DNA of 64,000 nt from Aurelia coerulea (lineage: Eukaryota > Cnidaria > Scyphozoa > Semaeostomeae > Ulmaridae): NCBI GenBank assembly GCA_039566865.1, contig CM076960.1, positions 7,826,501 through 7,890,500 on the forward strand, written 5' to 3'. This document shows, piece after piece, positions 19,910 through 34,600 of this stretch (position 1 is the first letter of the stretch; each line of letters begins with the position of its first letter). Made by a program: the position numbers and the translations under genes. The notes under the pieces are model-generated. The model did no database searches, was not told where the DNA came from, and saw nothing but the letters and a program-made list of their open reading frames with translations.

Positions 19910-22900
19910 GCAGTAAAGCTAAAATTAAAGCTAAAACTAAAGAAAAAACCAATGTCTATAGTAATGTTTCCGAGAAAGGTTGCTGCAGCACTAATATAGT
20001 GCTATAAAAGAAGTTACTGGCAGAACTATAGTTTTAAATGGACGATGAGTGCAATACCCTTTATAATATAAATTGTGGCTACAGAAGTACGTTAAAAAAC
20101 ACTTTTTGTGATTATATTTTGTTTTCTTTGAGAAAATAAACATTTGATTGATCGATGTTTGTTTAAGCAGTAAAGCTAAAATGAGACTAAAGAAAAAACT
20201 AATGTCTATAGTAATGTTTCGAAAAATAGTTGCTGCAGCACTAATATAGTGTTATAAAAGATGTTACTGGCAGAACTAAAGTTTTAAAGGACGATGAGTG
20301 CAATACTCTTTATAATATAAATTGTAGCTATTAAAGTACGTTAATCAACACTTTTTGTGTTTATATTTTGTTTTCTTTGAGAAAATAAACATTTGCTTAA
20401 TCGATGTTTGTTTATGCAGTAAAGCTAAAATGAGACTAAAGAAAAAACTAATGTCTATAGTAATGTTTCGAAAAATAGTTGCTGCAGTACTAATATAGTG
20501 CTATAAAAGAAGTTACTGGCAGAACTATAGTTTTATGGGACGATGAGTGCAATACTCTTAATAATATGAATTGCAGCTACTAAAGTACGTTAATCCACAC
20601 TTTTTGTGTTTATATTTTGTTTTCTTTGAGAAAATAAACATTTAATTAATCGATGTTTGTTTATGCAGTAAAGCTAAAATTAAAGCTAAAACTAAAGAAA
20701 ATACCAATGTCTATAGTAATGTTTCCAAGAATGGTTGCTGCAGCACTAATATAGTGCTATAAAAGAAGTTACTGGCAGAACTATAGTTTAAATGCACGAT
20801 GAGTGCAATACCCTTTATAAAAAAAATTGTGGCTACAAAGTACGTTAAACAACACTTTTTGTGATTATATTTTGTTTTCTTTGAGAAAATAAACATTTGA
20901 TTGATCGATGTTTGTTTAAGCAGTAAAGCTAAAATGAGACTAAAGAAAAAACTAATGTCTATAGTAATTTTACAAGAATGGTTGCTGCAGCACTAATATA
21001 GTGCTATAAAAGAAGTTACTGGCAGAACTAAAGTTTTAAAGGACGATGAGTGCAATACTCTTTATAATATAAATTGTAGCTATTAAAGTACGTTAATCAA
21101 CACTTTTTGTGTTTATATTTTGTTTTCTTTGAGAAAATAAACATTTAATTGATCGATGTTTGTTTATGCAGTAAAGCTAAAATGAGACTAAAGAAAAAAC
21201 TAATGTCTATAGTAATGTTTCCAAGAATGGTTGCTGCAGCACTAATATAGTGCTATAAAAGAAGTTACTGGCAGAACTATAGTTTTATGGGACGATGAGT
21301 GCAATACTCTTAATAATATGAATTTGCAGCTACTAAAGTACGTTAATCCACACTTTTTGTGTTTATATTTTGTTTTCTTTGAGAAAATAAACATTTGATT
21401 GATCGATGTTTGTTTATGCAGTAAAGCTAAAATGAGACTAAAGAAAAAACTAATGTCTATATTAATGTTTCCAAGAATGGTTGCTGCAGCACTAATATAG
21501 TGCTATAAAAGAAGTTACTGGCAGAACTATAGTTTTATGGGACGATGAGTGCAATACTCTTAATAATATGAATTGCAGCTACTAAAGTACGTTAATCCAC
21601 ACTTTTTGTGTTTATATTTTGTTTTCTTTGAGAAAATAAACATTTAATTAATCGATGTTTGTTTATGCAGTGAAGCTAAAATGAGACTAAAGAAAAAACT
21701 AATGTCTATAGTAATGTTTCGAAAAATAGTTGCTGCAGTACTAATATAGTGTTATAAAAGATGTTACTGGCAGAACTAAAGTTTTAAAGGACGATGAGTG
21801 CAATACTCTTTATAATATAAATTGTGGCTATTAAAGTACGTTAAACAACACTTTTTGTGATTATATTTTGTTTTCTTTGAGAAAATAAACATTTGATTGA
21901 TCGATGTTTGTTTATGCAGTAAAGCTAAAATGAGACTAAAGAAAAAACTAAAGTCTATAGTAATTTTTACAAGAATGGTTGCTGCAGCACTAATATAGTG
22001 CTATAAAAGAAGTTACTGGCAGAACTAAAGTTTTAAAGAACGATGAGTGCAATACTCTTTATAATATAAATTGTAGCTATTAAAGTACGTTAATCAACAC
22101 TTTTTGTGTTTATATTTTGTTTTTTCTTTGAGAAAATAAACATTTAATTAATCGATGTTTGCTTATGCAGTAAAGCTAAAATGAGACTAAAGAAAAAACT
22201 AATGTCTATAGTAATATTTCGAAAAATAGTTGCTGCAGTACTAATATAGTGTTATAAAAGATGTTACTGGCAGAACTAACGTTTTAAAGGACGATGAGTT
22301 CAATACTCTTTATAATATAAATTGTAGCTATTAAAGTACGTTAATCAACACTTTTTGTGTTTATATTTTGTTTTCTTTGAGAAAATAAACATTTAATTGA
22401 TCGATGTTTGTTTATGCAGTAAAGCTAAAATGACACTAAAGAAAAAACTAATGTCTATAGTAATGTTTCCAAGAATGGTTGCTGCAGCACTAATATAGTG
22501 CTATAAAAGAAGTTACTGGCAGAACTAAAGTTTTAAAGGACGATGAGTGCAATACTCTTTATAATATAAATTGTAGCTACTAAAGTACGTTAATCCACAC
22601 TTTTTGTGTTTATATTTTGTTTTCTTTAAGAAAATAAACATTTAATTAATCGATGTTTGTTTATGCAGTGAAGCTAAAATGAGACTAAAGAAAAAACTAA
22701 TGTCTATAGTAATGTTTCGAAAAATAGTTGCTGCAGCACTAATATAGTGTTATAAAGATGTTACTGGCAGAACTAAAGTTTTAAAGGACGATGAGTGCAA
22801 TACTCTTTATAATATAAATTGTAGCTATTAAAGTACGTTAATCAACACTTTTTGTGTTTATATTTTGTTTTCTTTGAGAAAATAAACATTTAATTAATCG

Positions 22901-23199
22901 ATGTTTGTTTATGCAGTAAAGCTAAAATGAGACTAAAGAAAAAACTAATGTCTATATTAATGTTTCCAAGAATGGTTGCTGCAGCACTAATATAGTGCTA
23001 TAAAAGAAGTTACTGGCAGAACTATAGTTTTATGGGACGATGAGTGCAATACTCTTAATAATATGAATTGTAGCTACTAAAGTACGTTAATCCACACTTT
23101 TTGTGTTTATATTTTGTTTTCTTTGAGAAAATAAACATTTAATTAATCGATGTTTGTTTATGCAGTGAAGCTAAAATGAGACTAAAGAAAAAACTAATG

Positions 23200-25640
23200 T
23201 CTATATTAATGTTTCCAAGAATGGTTGCTGCAGCACTAATATAGTGTTATAAAAGATCTTACTGGCAGAACTAAAGTTTTAAAGAACGATGAGTGCAAAA
23301 CTCTCTATAATATAAATTGTAGCTACTAAAGTACGTTAATCCAGACTTTATGTGTTTATATTTTGTTTTCTATGAGAAAATAAACATTTAGTTAATCGAT
23401 GTTTGTTTATGCAGTAAAGCTAAAATTAAAGCTAAAGCTAAAGAAAATACCAATGTCTATAGTAATGTATCCGAGAATGGTTGCTGCAGCACTAATATAC
23501 TGCTATAAAAGAAGCTACTGGCAGAACTATAGTTTAAATGCACGATAAGTGCAATACCCTTTATAATAAAAATTGTGGCTACTAAAGTACGTTAAACAAC
23601 ACTTTTTGTGTTTATATTTTGCTTCCTTTGAGAAAATAAACATTTAATTGATCGATGTTTGTTTACGCAGTGAAGCTAAAATGAGACTAAAGAAAAAACT
23701 AATGTCTATAGTAATGTTTCGAAAAATAGTTGCTGCAGTACTAATATAGTGTTATAAAAGATGTTACTGGCAGAACTAAAGTTTTAAAGGACGATGAGTG
23801 CAATACTCTTTATAATATAAATTGTAGCTATTAAAGTACGTTAATCCACACTTTTTGTGTTTATATTTTGTTTTCTTTGAGAAAATAAACATTTAATTAA
23901 TCGATGTTTGTTTATGCAGTAAAGCTAAAATGAGACTAAAGAAAAAACTAATGTCTATAGTAATGTTTCGAAAAATAGTTGCTGCAGCACTAATATAGTG
24001 TTATAAAAGAAGTTACTGGCAGAACTAAAGTTTTAAAGGACGATGAGTGCAATACTCTTTATAATATAAATTGTAGCTATTAAAGTACGTTAATCCACAC
24101 TTTTTGTGTTTATATTTTGTTTTCTTTGAGAAAATAAACATTTAATTAATCGATGTTTGTTTATGCAGTAAAGCTAAAATTAAAGCTAAAACTAAAGAAA
24201 ATACCAATGTCTATAGTAATGTTTCCGAGAATGGTTGCTGCAGCACTAATATAGTGCTATAAAAGAAGTTACTGGCAGAACTATAGTTTAAATGGACGAT
24301 GAGTGCAATACCCTTTATAATATAAATTGTGGCTACTAAAGTACGTTAATCCACACTTTTTGTGTTTATATTTTGTTTTCTTTGAGAAAATAAACATTTA
24401 ATTAATCGATGTTTGTTTATGCAGTAAAGCTAAAATGAGACTAAAGAAAAAACTAATGTCTATATTAATGTTTCCAAGAATGGTTGCTGCAGCACTAATA
24501 TAGTGCTATAAAAGAAGTTACTGGCAGAACTATAGTTTTATGGGACGATGAGTGCAATACTCTTTATAATATAAATTGTAGCTATTAAAGTACGTTAATC
24601 AACACTTTTTGTGTTTATATTTTGTTTTCTTTGAGAAAATAAACATTTAATTGATCGATGTTTGTTTATGCAGTAAAGCTAAAATGAGACTAAAGAAAAA
24701 ACTAATGTCTATAGTAATGTTTTACAAGAATGGTTGCTGCAGCACTAATACAGTGCTATGAAAAAAGTTACTGGCAGAACTAAAGTTTTAAAGGACGATG
24801 AGTGCAATACTCTTTAAAATCAAAATTGTAGCTATTTAATTACGTTAATCCACACTTTTTGTGTTGATATTTTGTTTTCTTTGAAAAAATAAACATTTAA
24901 TTAATCGATGTTTGTTTATGCAGTGAAGCTAAAATGAGACTAAAGAAAAAACTAATGTCTATAGTAATGTTTCGAAAAATAGTTGCTGCAGTACTAATAT
25001 AGTGTTATAAAAGATGTTACTGGCAGAACTAAAGTTTTAAAGGACGATGAGTGCAATACTCTTTATAATATAAATTGTAGCTATTAAAGTACGTTAATCA
25101 ACACTTTTTGTGTTGATATTTTGTTTTCTTTGAAAAAATAAATGCTTAATTAATCAATGTTTGTTGATACAGTAAAGCTAAAATGAGACTAAAGAAAAAA
25201 CTAATGTCTATAGTAATGTTTCAAGAATAGTTGCTGCAGCACTAATATAGTGCTATAAAAGAAGTTACTGGCAGAACTATAGTTTTATGGGACGATGAGT
25301 GCAATACTCTTAATAATATGAATTGCAGCTACTAAAGTACGTTAATCCACACTTTTTGTGTTTATATTTTGTTTTCTTTGAGAAAATAAACATTTGCTTA
25401 ATCGATGTTTGTTTATGCAGTAAAGCTAAAATTAAAGCTAAAACTAAAGAAAATACCAATGTCTATAGTAATGTTTCCGAGAATGGTTCCTGCAGCACTA
25501 ATATAGTGCTATAAAAGAAGTTACTGGCAGAACTATAGTTTTATGGGACGATGAGTGCAATACTCTTAATAATATGAATTGCAGCTACTAAAGTACGTTA
25601 ATCCACACTTTTTGTGTTTATATTTTGTTTTCTTTGAGAA
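23200..25640 (+). repeat. Higher-order satellite segment, left copy of the 17.05 kb-offset duplication
   Basis: Shares an ordered string of rare variants with 40255-42690 at a constant offset near 17054: 'agatcttactgg', 'aactctctataat', 'ccagactttatg', 'cacgataagtg', 'gctttgtttacgcag'-type changes, 'aaaatcaaaattg' (24813 against 41867) and the 'ggttcctgcag' variant. Part of the same string is also near 18480-18900. Confidence 0.75.
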
Positions 25641-28600
25641 AATAAACATTTAATTAATCGATGTTTGTTTATGCAGTAAAGCTAAAATTAAAGCTAAAGC
25701 TAAAGAAAAAACCAATGTCTATAGTAATTATTTCCGAGAATGGTTGCTGCAGCACTAATATAGTGCTATAAAAGAAGTTACTGGCAGAACTATAGTTTTA
25801 AATGGACGATGAGTGCAATACTCTTTATAATATAAATTGTAGCTATTAAAGTACGTTAATCCACAAATTTTGTGTTTATATTTTGTTTTCTTTGAGAAAA
25901 TAAACATTTAATTAATCGATGTTTGTTTATGCAGTGAAGCTAAAATGAGACTAAAGAAAAAACTAATGTCTATAGTAATGTTTCGAAAAATAGTTGCTCA
26001 GTACTAATACAGTGTTATAAAAGATGTTACTGGCAGAACTAAAGTTTTAAAGGACGATCAGTTCAATACTCTTTATAATATAAATTGTAGCTATTAAAGT
26101 ACGTTACTCAACACTTTCTGTGTTTATATTTTGTTTTCTTTGAGAAAATAAACTTTGATTGATCGATATTTGTTTAAGCAGTAAAGCTAAAATGAGACTA
26201 AAGAAAAAACTAATGTCTATAGTAATGTTTCGAAAAATAGTTGCTGTAGCACTAATATAGTGTTATAAAAGATGTTACTGGCAGAACTAAAGTTTTAAAG
26301 AACGATGAGTGCAATACTCTTTATAATATAAATTGTAGCTATTAAAGTACGTTAATCAACACTTTTTGTGTTTATATTTTGTTTTCTTTGAGAAAATAAA
26401 CATTTGCTTAATCGATGTTTGTTTATGCAGTAAAGCTAAAATGAGACTAAAGAAAAAACTAATGTCTATAGTAATGTTTCGAAAAATAGTTGCTGCAGCA
26501 CTAATATAGTGCTATAAAAGAAGTTACTGGCAGAACTAAAGTTTAAATGGGACGATGAGTGCAATACTCTTAATAATATGAATTGCAGCTACTAAAGTAC
26601 GTTAATCCACACTTTTTGTGTTTATATTTTGTTTTCTTTGAGAAAATAAACATTTAATTAATCGATGTTTGTTTATGCAGTAAAGCTAAAATTAAAGCTA
26701 AAAAAGAAAATACCAATGTCTATAGTAATGTTTCCGAGAATGGTTGCTGCAGCACTAATATAGTGCTATAAAAGAAGTTACTGGCAGAACTATAGTTTTA
26801 AATGGACGATGAGTGCAATACCTTTATAATATAAATTGTGGCTACAAAGTACGTTAAACAACACTTTTTGTGATTATATTTTGTTTTCTTTGAGAAAATA
26901 AACATTTGATTGATCGATGTTTGTTTAAGCAGTAAAGCTAAAATGAGACTTAAGAAAAAACTAAAGTCTATAGTAATTTTTACAAGAATGGTTGATGCAG
27001 CACTAATATAGTGCTATAAAAAAGTTACTGGCAGAACTAAAGTTTTAAAGAACGATGAGTGCAATACTCTTTATAATATAAATTGTAGCTATTAAAGTAC
27101 GTTAATCAACACTTTTTGTGTTTATATTTTGTTTTCTTTGAGAAAATAAACATTTAATTGATCGATGTTTGTTTATGCAGTAAAGCTAAAATGAGACTAA
27201 AGAAAAAACTAATGTCTATATTAATGTTTCCAAGAATGGTTGCTGCAGCACTAATATAGTGCTATAAAAGAAGTTACTGGCAGAACTATAGTTTTATGGG
27301 ACGATGAGTGCAATACTCTTAATAATATGAATTGCAGCTACTAAAGTACGTTAATCCACACTTTTTGTGTTTATATTTTGTTTTCTTTGAGAAAATAAAC
27401 ATTTAATTAATCGATGTTTGTTTATGCAGTAAAGCTAAAATGAGACTAAAGAAAAAACTAATGTCTATAGTAATGTTTCCAAGAATGGTTGCTGCAGCAC
27501 TAATATAGTGCTATAAAAGAAGTTACTGGCAGAACTATAGTTTTATGGGACGATGAGTGCAATACTCTTAATAATATGAATTGCAGCTACTAAAGTACGT
27601 TAATCCACACTTTTTGTGTTTATATTTTGTTTTCTTTGAGAAAATAAACATTTAATTAATCGATGTTTGTTTATGCAGTGAAGCTAAAATGAGACTAAAG
27701 AAAAAACTAATGTCTATAGTAATGTTTCGAAAAATAGTTGCTGCAGTACTAATATAGTGTTATAAAAGATGTTACTGGCAGAACTATAGTTTTATGGGAC
27801 GATGAGTGCAATACTCTTAATAATATGAATTGCAGCTACTAAAGTACGTTAATCCACACTTTTTGTGTTTATATTTTGTTTTCTTTGAGAAAATAAACAT
27901 TTAATTGATCGATGTTTGTTTATGCAGTAAAGCTAAAATGAGACTAAAGAAAAAACTAATGTCTATAGTAATGTTTACAAGAATGGTTGCTGCAGCACTA
28001 ATATAGTGCTATAAAAGAAGTTACTGGCAGAACTAAAGTTTTAAAGGACGATGAGTGCAATACTCTTTAATAATATAATTGTAGCTATTAAAGTACGTTA
28101 ATCAACACTTTTTGTGTTTATATTTTGTTTTCTTTGAGAAAATAAATATTTAATTGATCGATGTTTGTTTATGCAGTAAAGCTAAAATGACACTAAAGAA
28201 AAAACTAAAGTCTATAGTAATGTTTCCAAGAATGGTTGCTGCAGCACTAATATAGTGCTATAAAAGAAGTTACTGGCAGAACTATAGTTTTATGGGACGA
28301 TGAGTGCAATACTCTTAATAATATGAATTGTAGCTACTAAAGTACGTTAATCCACACTTTTTGTGTTTATATTTTGTTTTCTTTGAGAAAATAAACATTT
28401 AATTAATCGATGTTTGTTTATGCAGTAAAGCTAAAATTAAAGCTAAAGCTAAAGAAAAAACCAATGTCTATAGTAATATTTCCGAGAATGGTTGCTGCAG
28501 CACTAATATAGTGCTATAAAAGAAGTTACTGGCAGAACTATAGTGTTAAATGGACGATGAGTGCAATACTCTTTATAATAAAAATTGTAGCTACTAAAGT

Positions 28601-31600
28601 ACGTTAAACAACACTTTTTGTGTTTATATTTTGTTTTCTTTGAGAAAATAAACATTTAATTAATCGATGTTTGTTTATGCAGTGAAGCTAAAATGAGACT
28701 AAAGAAAAAACTAATGTCTATAGTAATGTTTCGAAAAATAGTTGCTGCAGCACTAATATAGTGTTATAAAAGATGTTACTGGCAGAACTAAAGTTTTAAA
28801 GGACGATGAGTGCAATACTCTTTATAATATAAATTGTAGCTATTAAAGTACGTTAATCAACACTTTTTGTGTTTATATTTTGTTTTCTTTGAGAAAATAA
28901 ACATTTAATTAATCGATGTTTGTTTATGCAGTAAAGCTAAAATGAGACTAAAGAAAAAACTAATGTCTATAGTAATGTTTCGAAAAATAGTTGCTGCAGC
29001 ACTAATATAGTGTTATAAAAGATGTTACTGGCAGAACTAAAGTTTTAAAGGACGATGAGTGCAATACTCTTTATAATATAAATTGTAGCTATTAAAGTAC
29101 GTTAATCAACACTTTTTGTGTTTATATTTTGTTTTCTTTGAGAAAATAAACATTTGCTTAATCGATGTTTGTTTATGCAGTAAAGCTAAAATGAGACTAA
29201 AGAAAAAACTAATGTCTATATTAATGTTTCCAAGAATGGTTGCTGCAGCACTAATATAGTGCTATAAAAGAAGTTACTGGCAGAACTATAGTTTTATGGG
29301 ACGATGAGTGCAATACTCTTAATAATATGAATTGCAGCTACTAAAGTACGTTAATCCACACTTTTTGTGTTTATATTTTGTTTTCTTTGAGAAAATAAAC
29401 ATTTAATTAATCGATGTTTGTTTATGCAGTAAAGCTAAAATTAAAGCTAAAACTAAAGAAAATACCAATGTCTATAGTAATGTTTCCGAGAATGGTTGCT
29501 GCAGCACTAATATAGTGCTATAAAAGAAGTTACTGGCAGAACTATAGTTTAAATGGACGATGAGTGCAATACCCTTTATAATATAAATTGTGGCTACAAA
29601 GGTACGTTAAACAACACTTTTTGTGATTATATTTTGTTTTCTTTGAGAAAATAAACATTTGATTGATCGATGTTTGTTTAAGCAGTAAAGCTAAAATGAG
29701 ACTAAAGAAAAAACTAATGTCTATAGTAATGTTTCGAAAAATAGTTGTTACAGTAATAATATAGTGTTATAAAAGATGTTACTGGCAGAACTAAAGTTTT
29801 AAAGGACGATGAGTTCAATACTCTTTATAATATAAATTGTAGCTATTAAAGTACGTTAATCAACACTTTTTGTGTTTATATTTTGTTTTCTTTGAGAAAA
29901 TAAACATTTGCTTAATCGATGTTTGTTTATGCAGTAAAGCTAAAATGAGACTAAAGAAAAAACTAATGTCTATAGTAATGTTTCCAAAAATAGTTGCTGC
30001 AGCACTAATATAGTGCTATAAAAGAAGTTACTGGCAGAACTATAGTTTTATGGGACGATGAGTGCAATACTCTTAATAATATGAATTGCAGCTACTAAAG
30101 TACGTTAATCCACACTTTTTGTGTTTATATTTTGTTTTCTTTGAGAAAATAAACATTTAATTAATCGATGTTTGTTTATGCAGTAAAGCTAAAATTAAAG
30201 CTAAAACTAAAGAAAATACCAATGTCTATAGTAATGTTTCCGAGAAAGGTTGCTGCAGCACTAATATAGTGCTATAAAAGAAGTTACTGGCAGAACTATA
30301 GTTTAAATGGACGATGAGTGCAATACCCTTTATAATATAAATTGTGGCTACAAAGGTACGTTAAACAACACTTTTTGTGATTATATTTTGTTTTCTTTGA
30401 GAAAATAAACATTTGATTGATCGATGTTTGTTTAAGCAGTAAAGCTAAAATGAGACTAAAGAAAAAAAATGTCTATAGTAATTTTTACAAAAATGGTTGA
30501 TGCAGCACTAATATAGTGCTATAAAAAAAGTTACTGGCAGAACTAAAGTTTTAAAGAACGATGAGTGCAATACTCTTTATAATATAATTGTAGCTATTAA
30601 AGTACGTTAATCAACACTTTTTGTGATTATATTTTGTTTTCTTTGAGAAAATAAACATTTGATTGATCGATGTTTGTTTATGCAGTAAAGCTAAAATGAC
30701 ACTAAAGAAAAAACTAATGTCTATATTAATGTTTCCAAGAATGGTTGCTGCAGCACTAATATAGTGCTATAAAAGAAGTTACTGGCAGAACTATAGTTTT
30801 ATGGGACGATGAGTGCAATACTCTTAATAATATGAATTGCAGCTACTAAAGTACGTTAATCCACACTTTTTGTGTTTATATTTTGTTTTCTTTGAGAAAA
30901 TAAACATTTAATTGATCGATGTTTGTTTATGCAGTAAAGCTAAAATGACACTAAAGAAAAAACTAATGTCTATAGTAATGTTTCCAAGAATGGTTGCTGC
31001 AGCACTAATATAGTGCTATAAAAGAAGTTACTGGCAGAACTATAGTTTTATGGGACGATGAGTGCAATACTCTTAATAATATGAATTGCAGCTACTAAAG
31101 TACGTTAATCCACACTTTTTGTGTTTATATTTTGTTTTCTTTGAGAAAATAAACATTTAATTAATCGATGTTTGTTTATGCAGTGAAGCTAAAATGAGAC
31201 TAAAGAAAAAACTAATGTCTATAGTAATGTTTCGAAAAATAGTTGCTGCAGTACTAATATAGTGTTATAAAAGATGTTACTGGCAGAACTAAAGTTTTAA
31301 AGGACGATGAGTGCAATACTCTTTATAATATGAATTACAGGCTACTAAAGTACGTTAATCCACACTTTTTGTGTTTATATTTTGTTTTCTTTGAGAAAAT
31401 AAACATTTAATTAATCGATGTTTGTTTATGCAGTAAAGCTAATTAAAGCTAAAACTAAAGAAAATACCAATGTCTATAGTAATGTTTCAAAGAATGGTTG
31501 CTGCAGCACTAATATAGTGCTATAAAAGAAGTTACTGGCAGAACTAAAGTTTTAAAGGACGATGAGTGCAATACTCTTTATAATATGAATTGTAGCTACT

Positions 31601-34600
31601 AAAGTACGTTAACCTACACTTTTTGTGTTTATATTTTGTTTTCTTTGAGAAAATAAACATTTAATTAATCGATGTTTGTTTATGCAGTAAAGCTAAAATG
31701 AGACTAAAGAAAAAACTAATGTCTATAGTAATGTTTCCAAGAATGGTTGCTGCAGCACTAATATAGTGCTATAAAAGAAGTTACTGGCAGAACTATAGTT
31801 TTACAGGACGATGTGTGCAATACTCTTTATAATATGAATTACAGCTACTAAAGTACGTTAATCGACACTTTTTGTGTTTATATTTTGTTTTCTTTGAGAA
31901 AATAAACATTTAATTAATCGATGTTTGTTTATGCAGTAAAGCTAAAATTAAAGCTAAAACTTAAGAAATACCAATGTCTATAGTAATGTTTCCGAGAAAG
32001 GTTGCTGCAGCACTAATATAGTGCTATAAAAGAAGTTACTGGCAGAACTATAGTTTAAATGGACGATGAGTGCAATACTCTTTATAATATAAATTGTGGC
32101 TACTAAAGTACGTTAAACAACACTTTTTGTGATTATATTTTGTTTTCTTTGAGAAAATAAACATTTGATTGATCGATGTTTGTTTAAGCAGTAAAGCTAA
32201 AATGAGACTAAAGAAAAAACTAATGTCTATAGTAATTTTACAAAATAGGTTGCTGCAGCACTAATATAGTGCTATAAAAGAAGTTACTGGCAGAACTAAA
32301 GTTTTAAAGGACGATGAGTGCAATACTCTTTATAATATAAATTGTAGCTATTAAAGTACGTTAATCAACACTTTTTGTGTTTATATTTTGTTTTCTTTGA
32401 GAAAATAAACATTTAATTAATCGATGTTTGTTTATGCAGTAAAGCTAAAATTAAAGCTAAAACTAAAGAAAAAACTAATGTCTATATTAATGTTTCCAAG
32501 AATAGTTGCTGCAGCACTAATATAGTGCTATAAAAGAAGTTACTGGCAGAACTATAGTTTTATGGGACGATGAGTGCAATACTCTTTATAATAAAAATTG
32601 TGGCTACTAAAGTACGTTAAACAACACTTTTTGTGTTTATATTTTGTTTTCTTTGAGAAAATAAACATTTAATTGATCGATGTTTGTTTATGCAGTAAAG
32701 CTAAAATGAGACTAAAGAAAAAACTAATGTCTATAGTAATGTTTCGAAAAATAGTTGCTGCAGCACTAATATAGTGTTATAAAAGATGTTACTGGCAGAA
32801 CTAAAGTTTTAAAGGACGATGAGTGCAATACTCTTTATAATATAATTGTAGCTATTAAAGTACGTTAATCAACACTTTTTGTGTTTATATTTTGTTTTCT
32901 TTGAGAAAATAAACATTTAATTAATCGATGTTTGTTTATGCAGTAAAGCTAAAATGAGACTAAAGAAAAAACTAATGTCTATAGTAATGTTTCCAAGAAT
33001 GGTTGCTGCAGCACTAATATAGTGCTATAAAAGAAGTTACTGGCAGAACTATAGTTTTATGGGACGATGAGTGCAATACTCTAAATAATATGAACGATTG
33101 CAATAATATATAATTGTAGCTACTAAAGTACGTTAATCAACACTTTTTGTGTTTATATTTTGTTTTCTTTGAGAAAATAAACATTTAATTAATCGATGTT
33201 TGTTTATGCAGTAAAGCTAAAATTAAAGCTAAAACTAAAGAAAAAACTAATGTCTATAGTAATGTTTCCAAGAATGGTTGCTGCAGCATTAATATAGTGC
33301 TATAAAAGAAGTTACTGGCAGAACTATAGTTTTAAAGGACGATGAGTGCAATACTCTTAATAATATGAATTGCAGCTACTAAAGTACGTTAATCCACACT
33401 TTTTGTGTTTATATTTTGTTTTCTTTGAGAAAATAAACATTTAATTAATCGATGTTTGTTTATGCAGTAAAGCTAAAATGAGACTAAAGAAAAAACTAAT
33501 GTCTATAGTAATGTTTCGAAAAATTGTTGCTGCAGTACTAATATAGTGTTATAAAAGATGTTACTGGCAGAACTAAAGTTTTAAAGGACGATGAGTTCAA
33601 TACTCTTTATAATATAAATTGTGGCTACAAAGTACGTTAAACAATACTTTTTGTGATTATATTTTGTTTTCTTTGAGAAAATAAACATTGATTGATCGAT
33701 GTTTGTTTAAGCAGTAAAGCTAAAATGAGACTAAAGAAAAAACTAAAGTCTATAGTAATTTTTACAAGAATGGTTGCTGCAGCACTAATATAGTGCTATA
33801 AAAGAAGTTACTGGCAGAACTATAGTTTTAAAGGACGATGAGTGCAATACTCTTTATAATATAAATTGTAGCTATTAAAGTACGTTAATCAACACTTTTT
33901 GTGTTTATATTTTGTTTTCTTTGAGAAAATAAACATTTAATTAATCGATGTTTGTTTATGCAGTAAAGCTAAAATTAAAGCTAAAGAAAAAACTAATGTC
34001 TATATTAATGTTTCCAAGAATGGTTGCTGCAGCACTAATATAGTGCTATAAAAGAAGTTACTGGCAGAACTATAGTTTTATGGGACGATGAGTGCAATAC
34101 TCTTAATAATATGAATTGTAGCTACTAAAGTACGTTAAACAACACTTTTTGTGTTTATATTTTGTTTTCTTTGAGAAAATAAACATTTAATTGATCGATG
34201 TTTGTTTATGCAGTAAAGCTAAAATGAGACTAAAGAAAAAACTAATGTCTATAGTAATGTTTCGAAAAATAGTTGCTGCAGTACTAATATAGTGTTATAA
34301 AAGATGTTACCGACAGAACTAAAATTTTAAAGGACGATGAGTTCAAAACTCTTTATAATATAAATTGTGGCTACAAAGTACGTTAAACAACACTTTTTGT
34401 GTTTATATTTTGTTTTCTTTGAGAAAATAAACATTTGATTGATCGATGTTTGTTTAAGCAGTAAAGCTAAAATGAGACTTAAGAAAAAACTAAAGTCTAT
34501 AGTAATTTTTACAAGAATGGTTGATGCAGCACTAATATAGTGCTATAAAAAAGTTACTGGCAGATCTAAAGTTTTAAAGAACGATGAGTGCAATACTCTT

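Noticed and set aside
25323..25514. 63-codon frame recurring at 42377 and 56645, and the 61-codon minus frames at 20711 and 38766
   Set aside because: They are satellite monomers read through in particular variants; most monomers have stops in the same frame.
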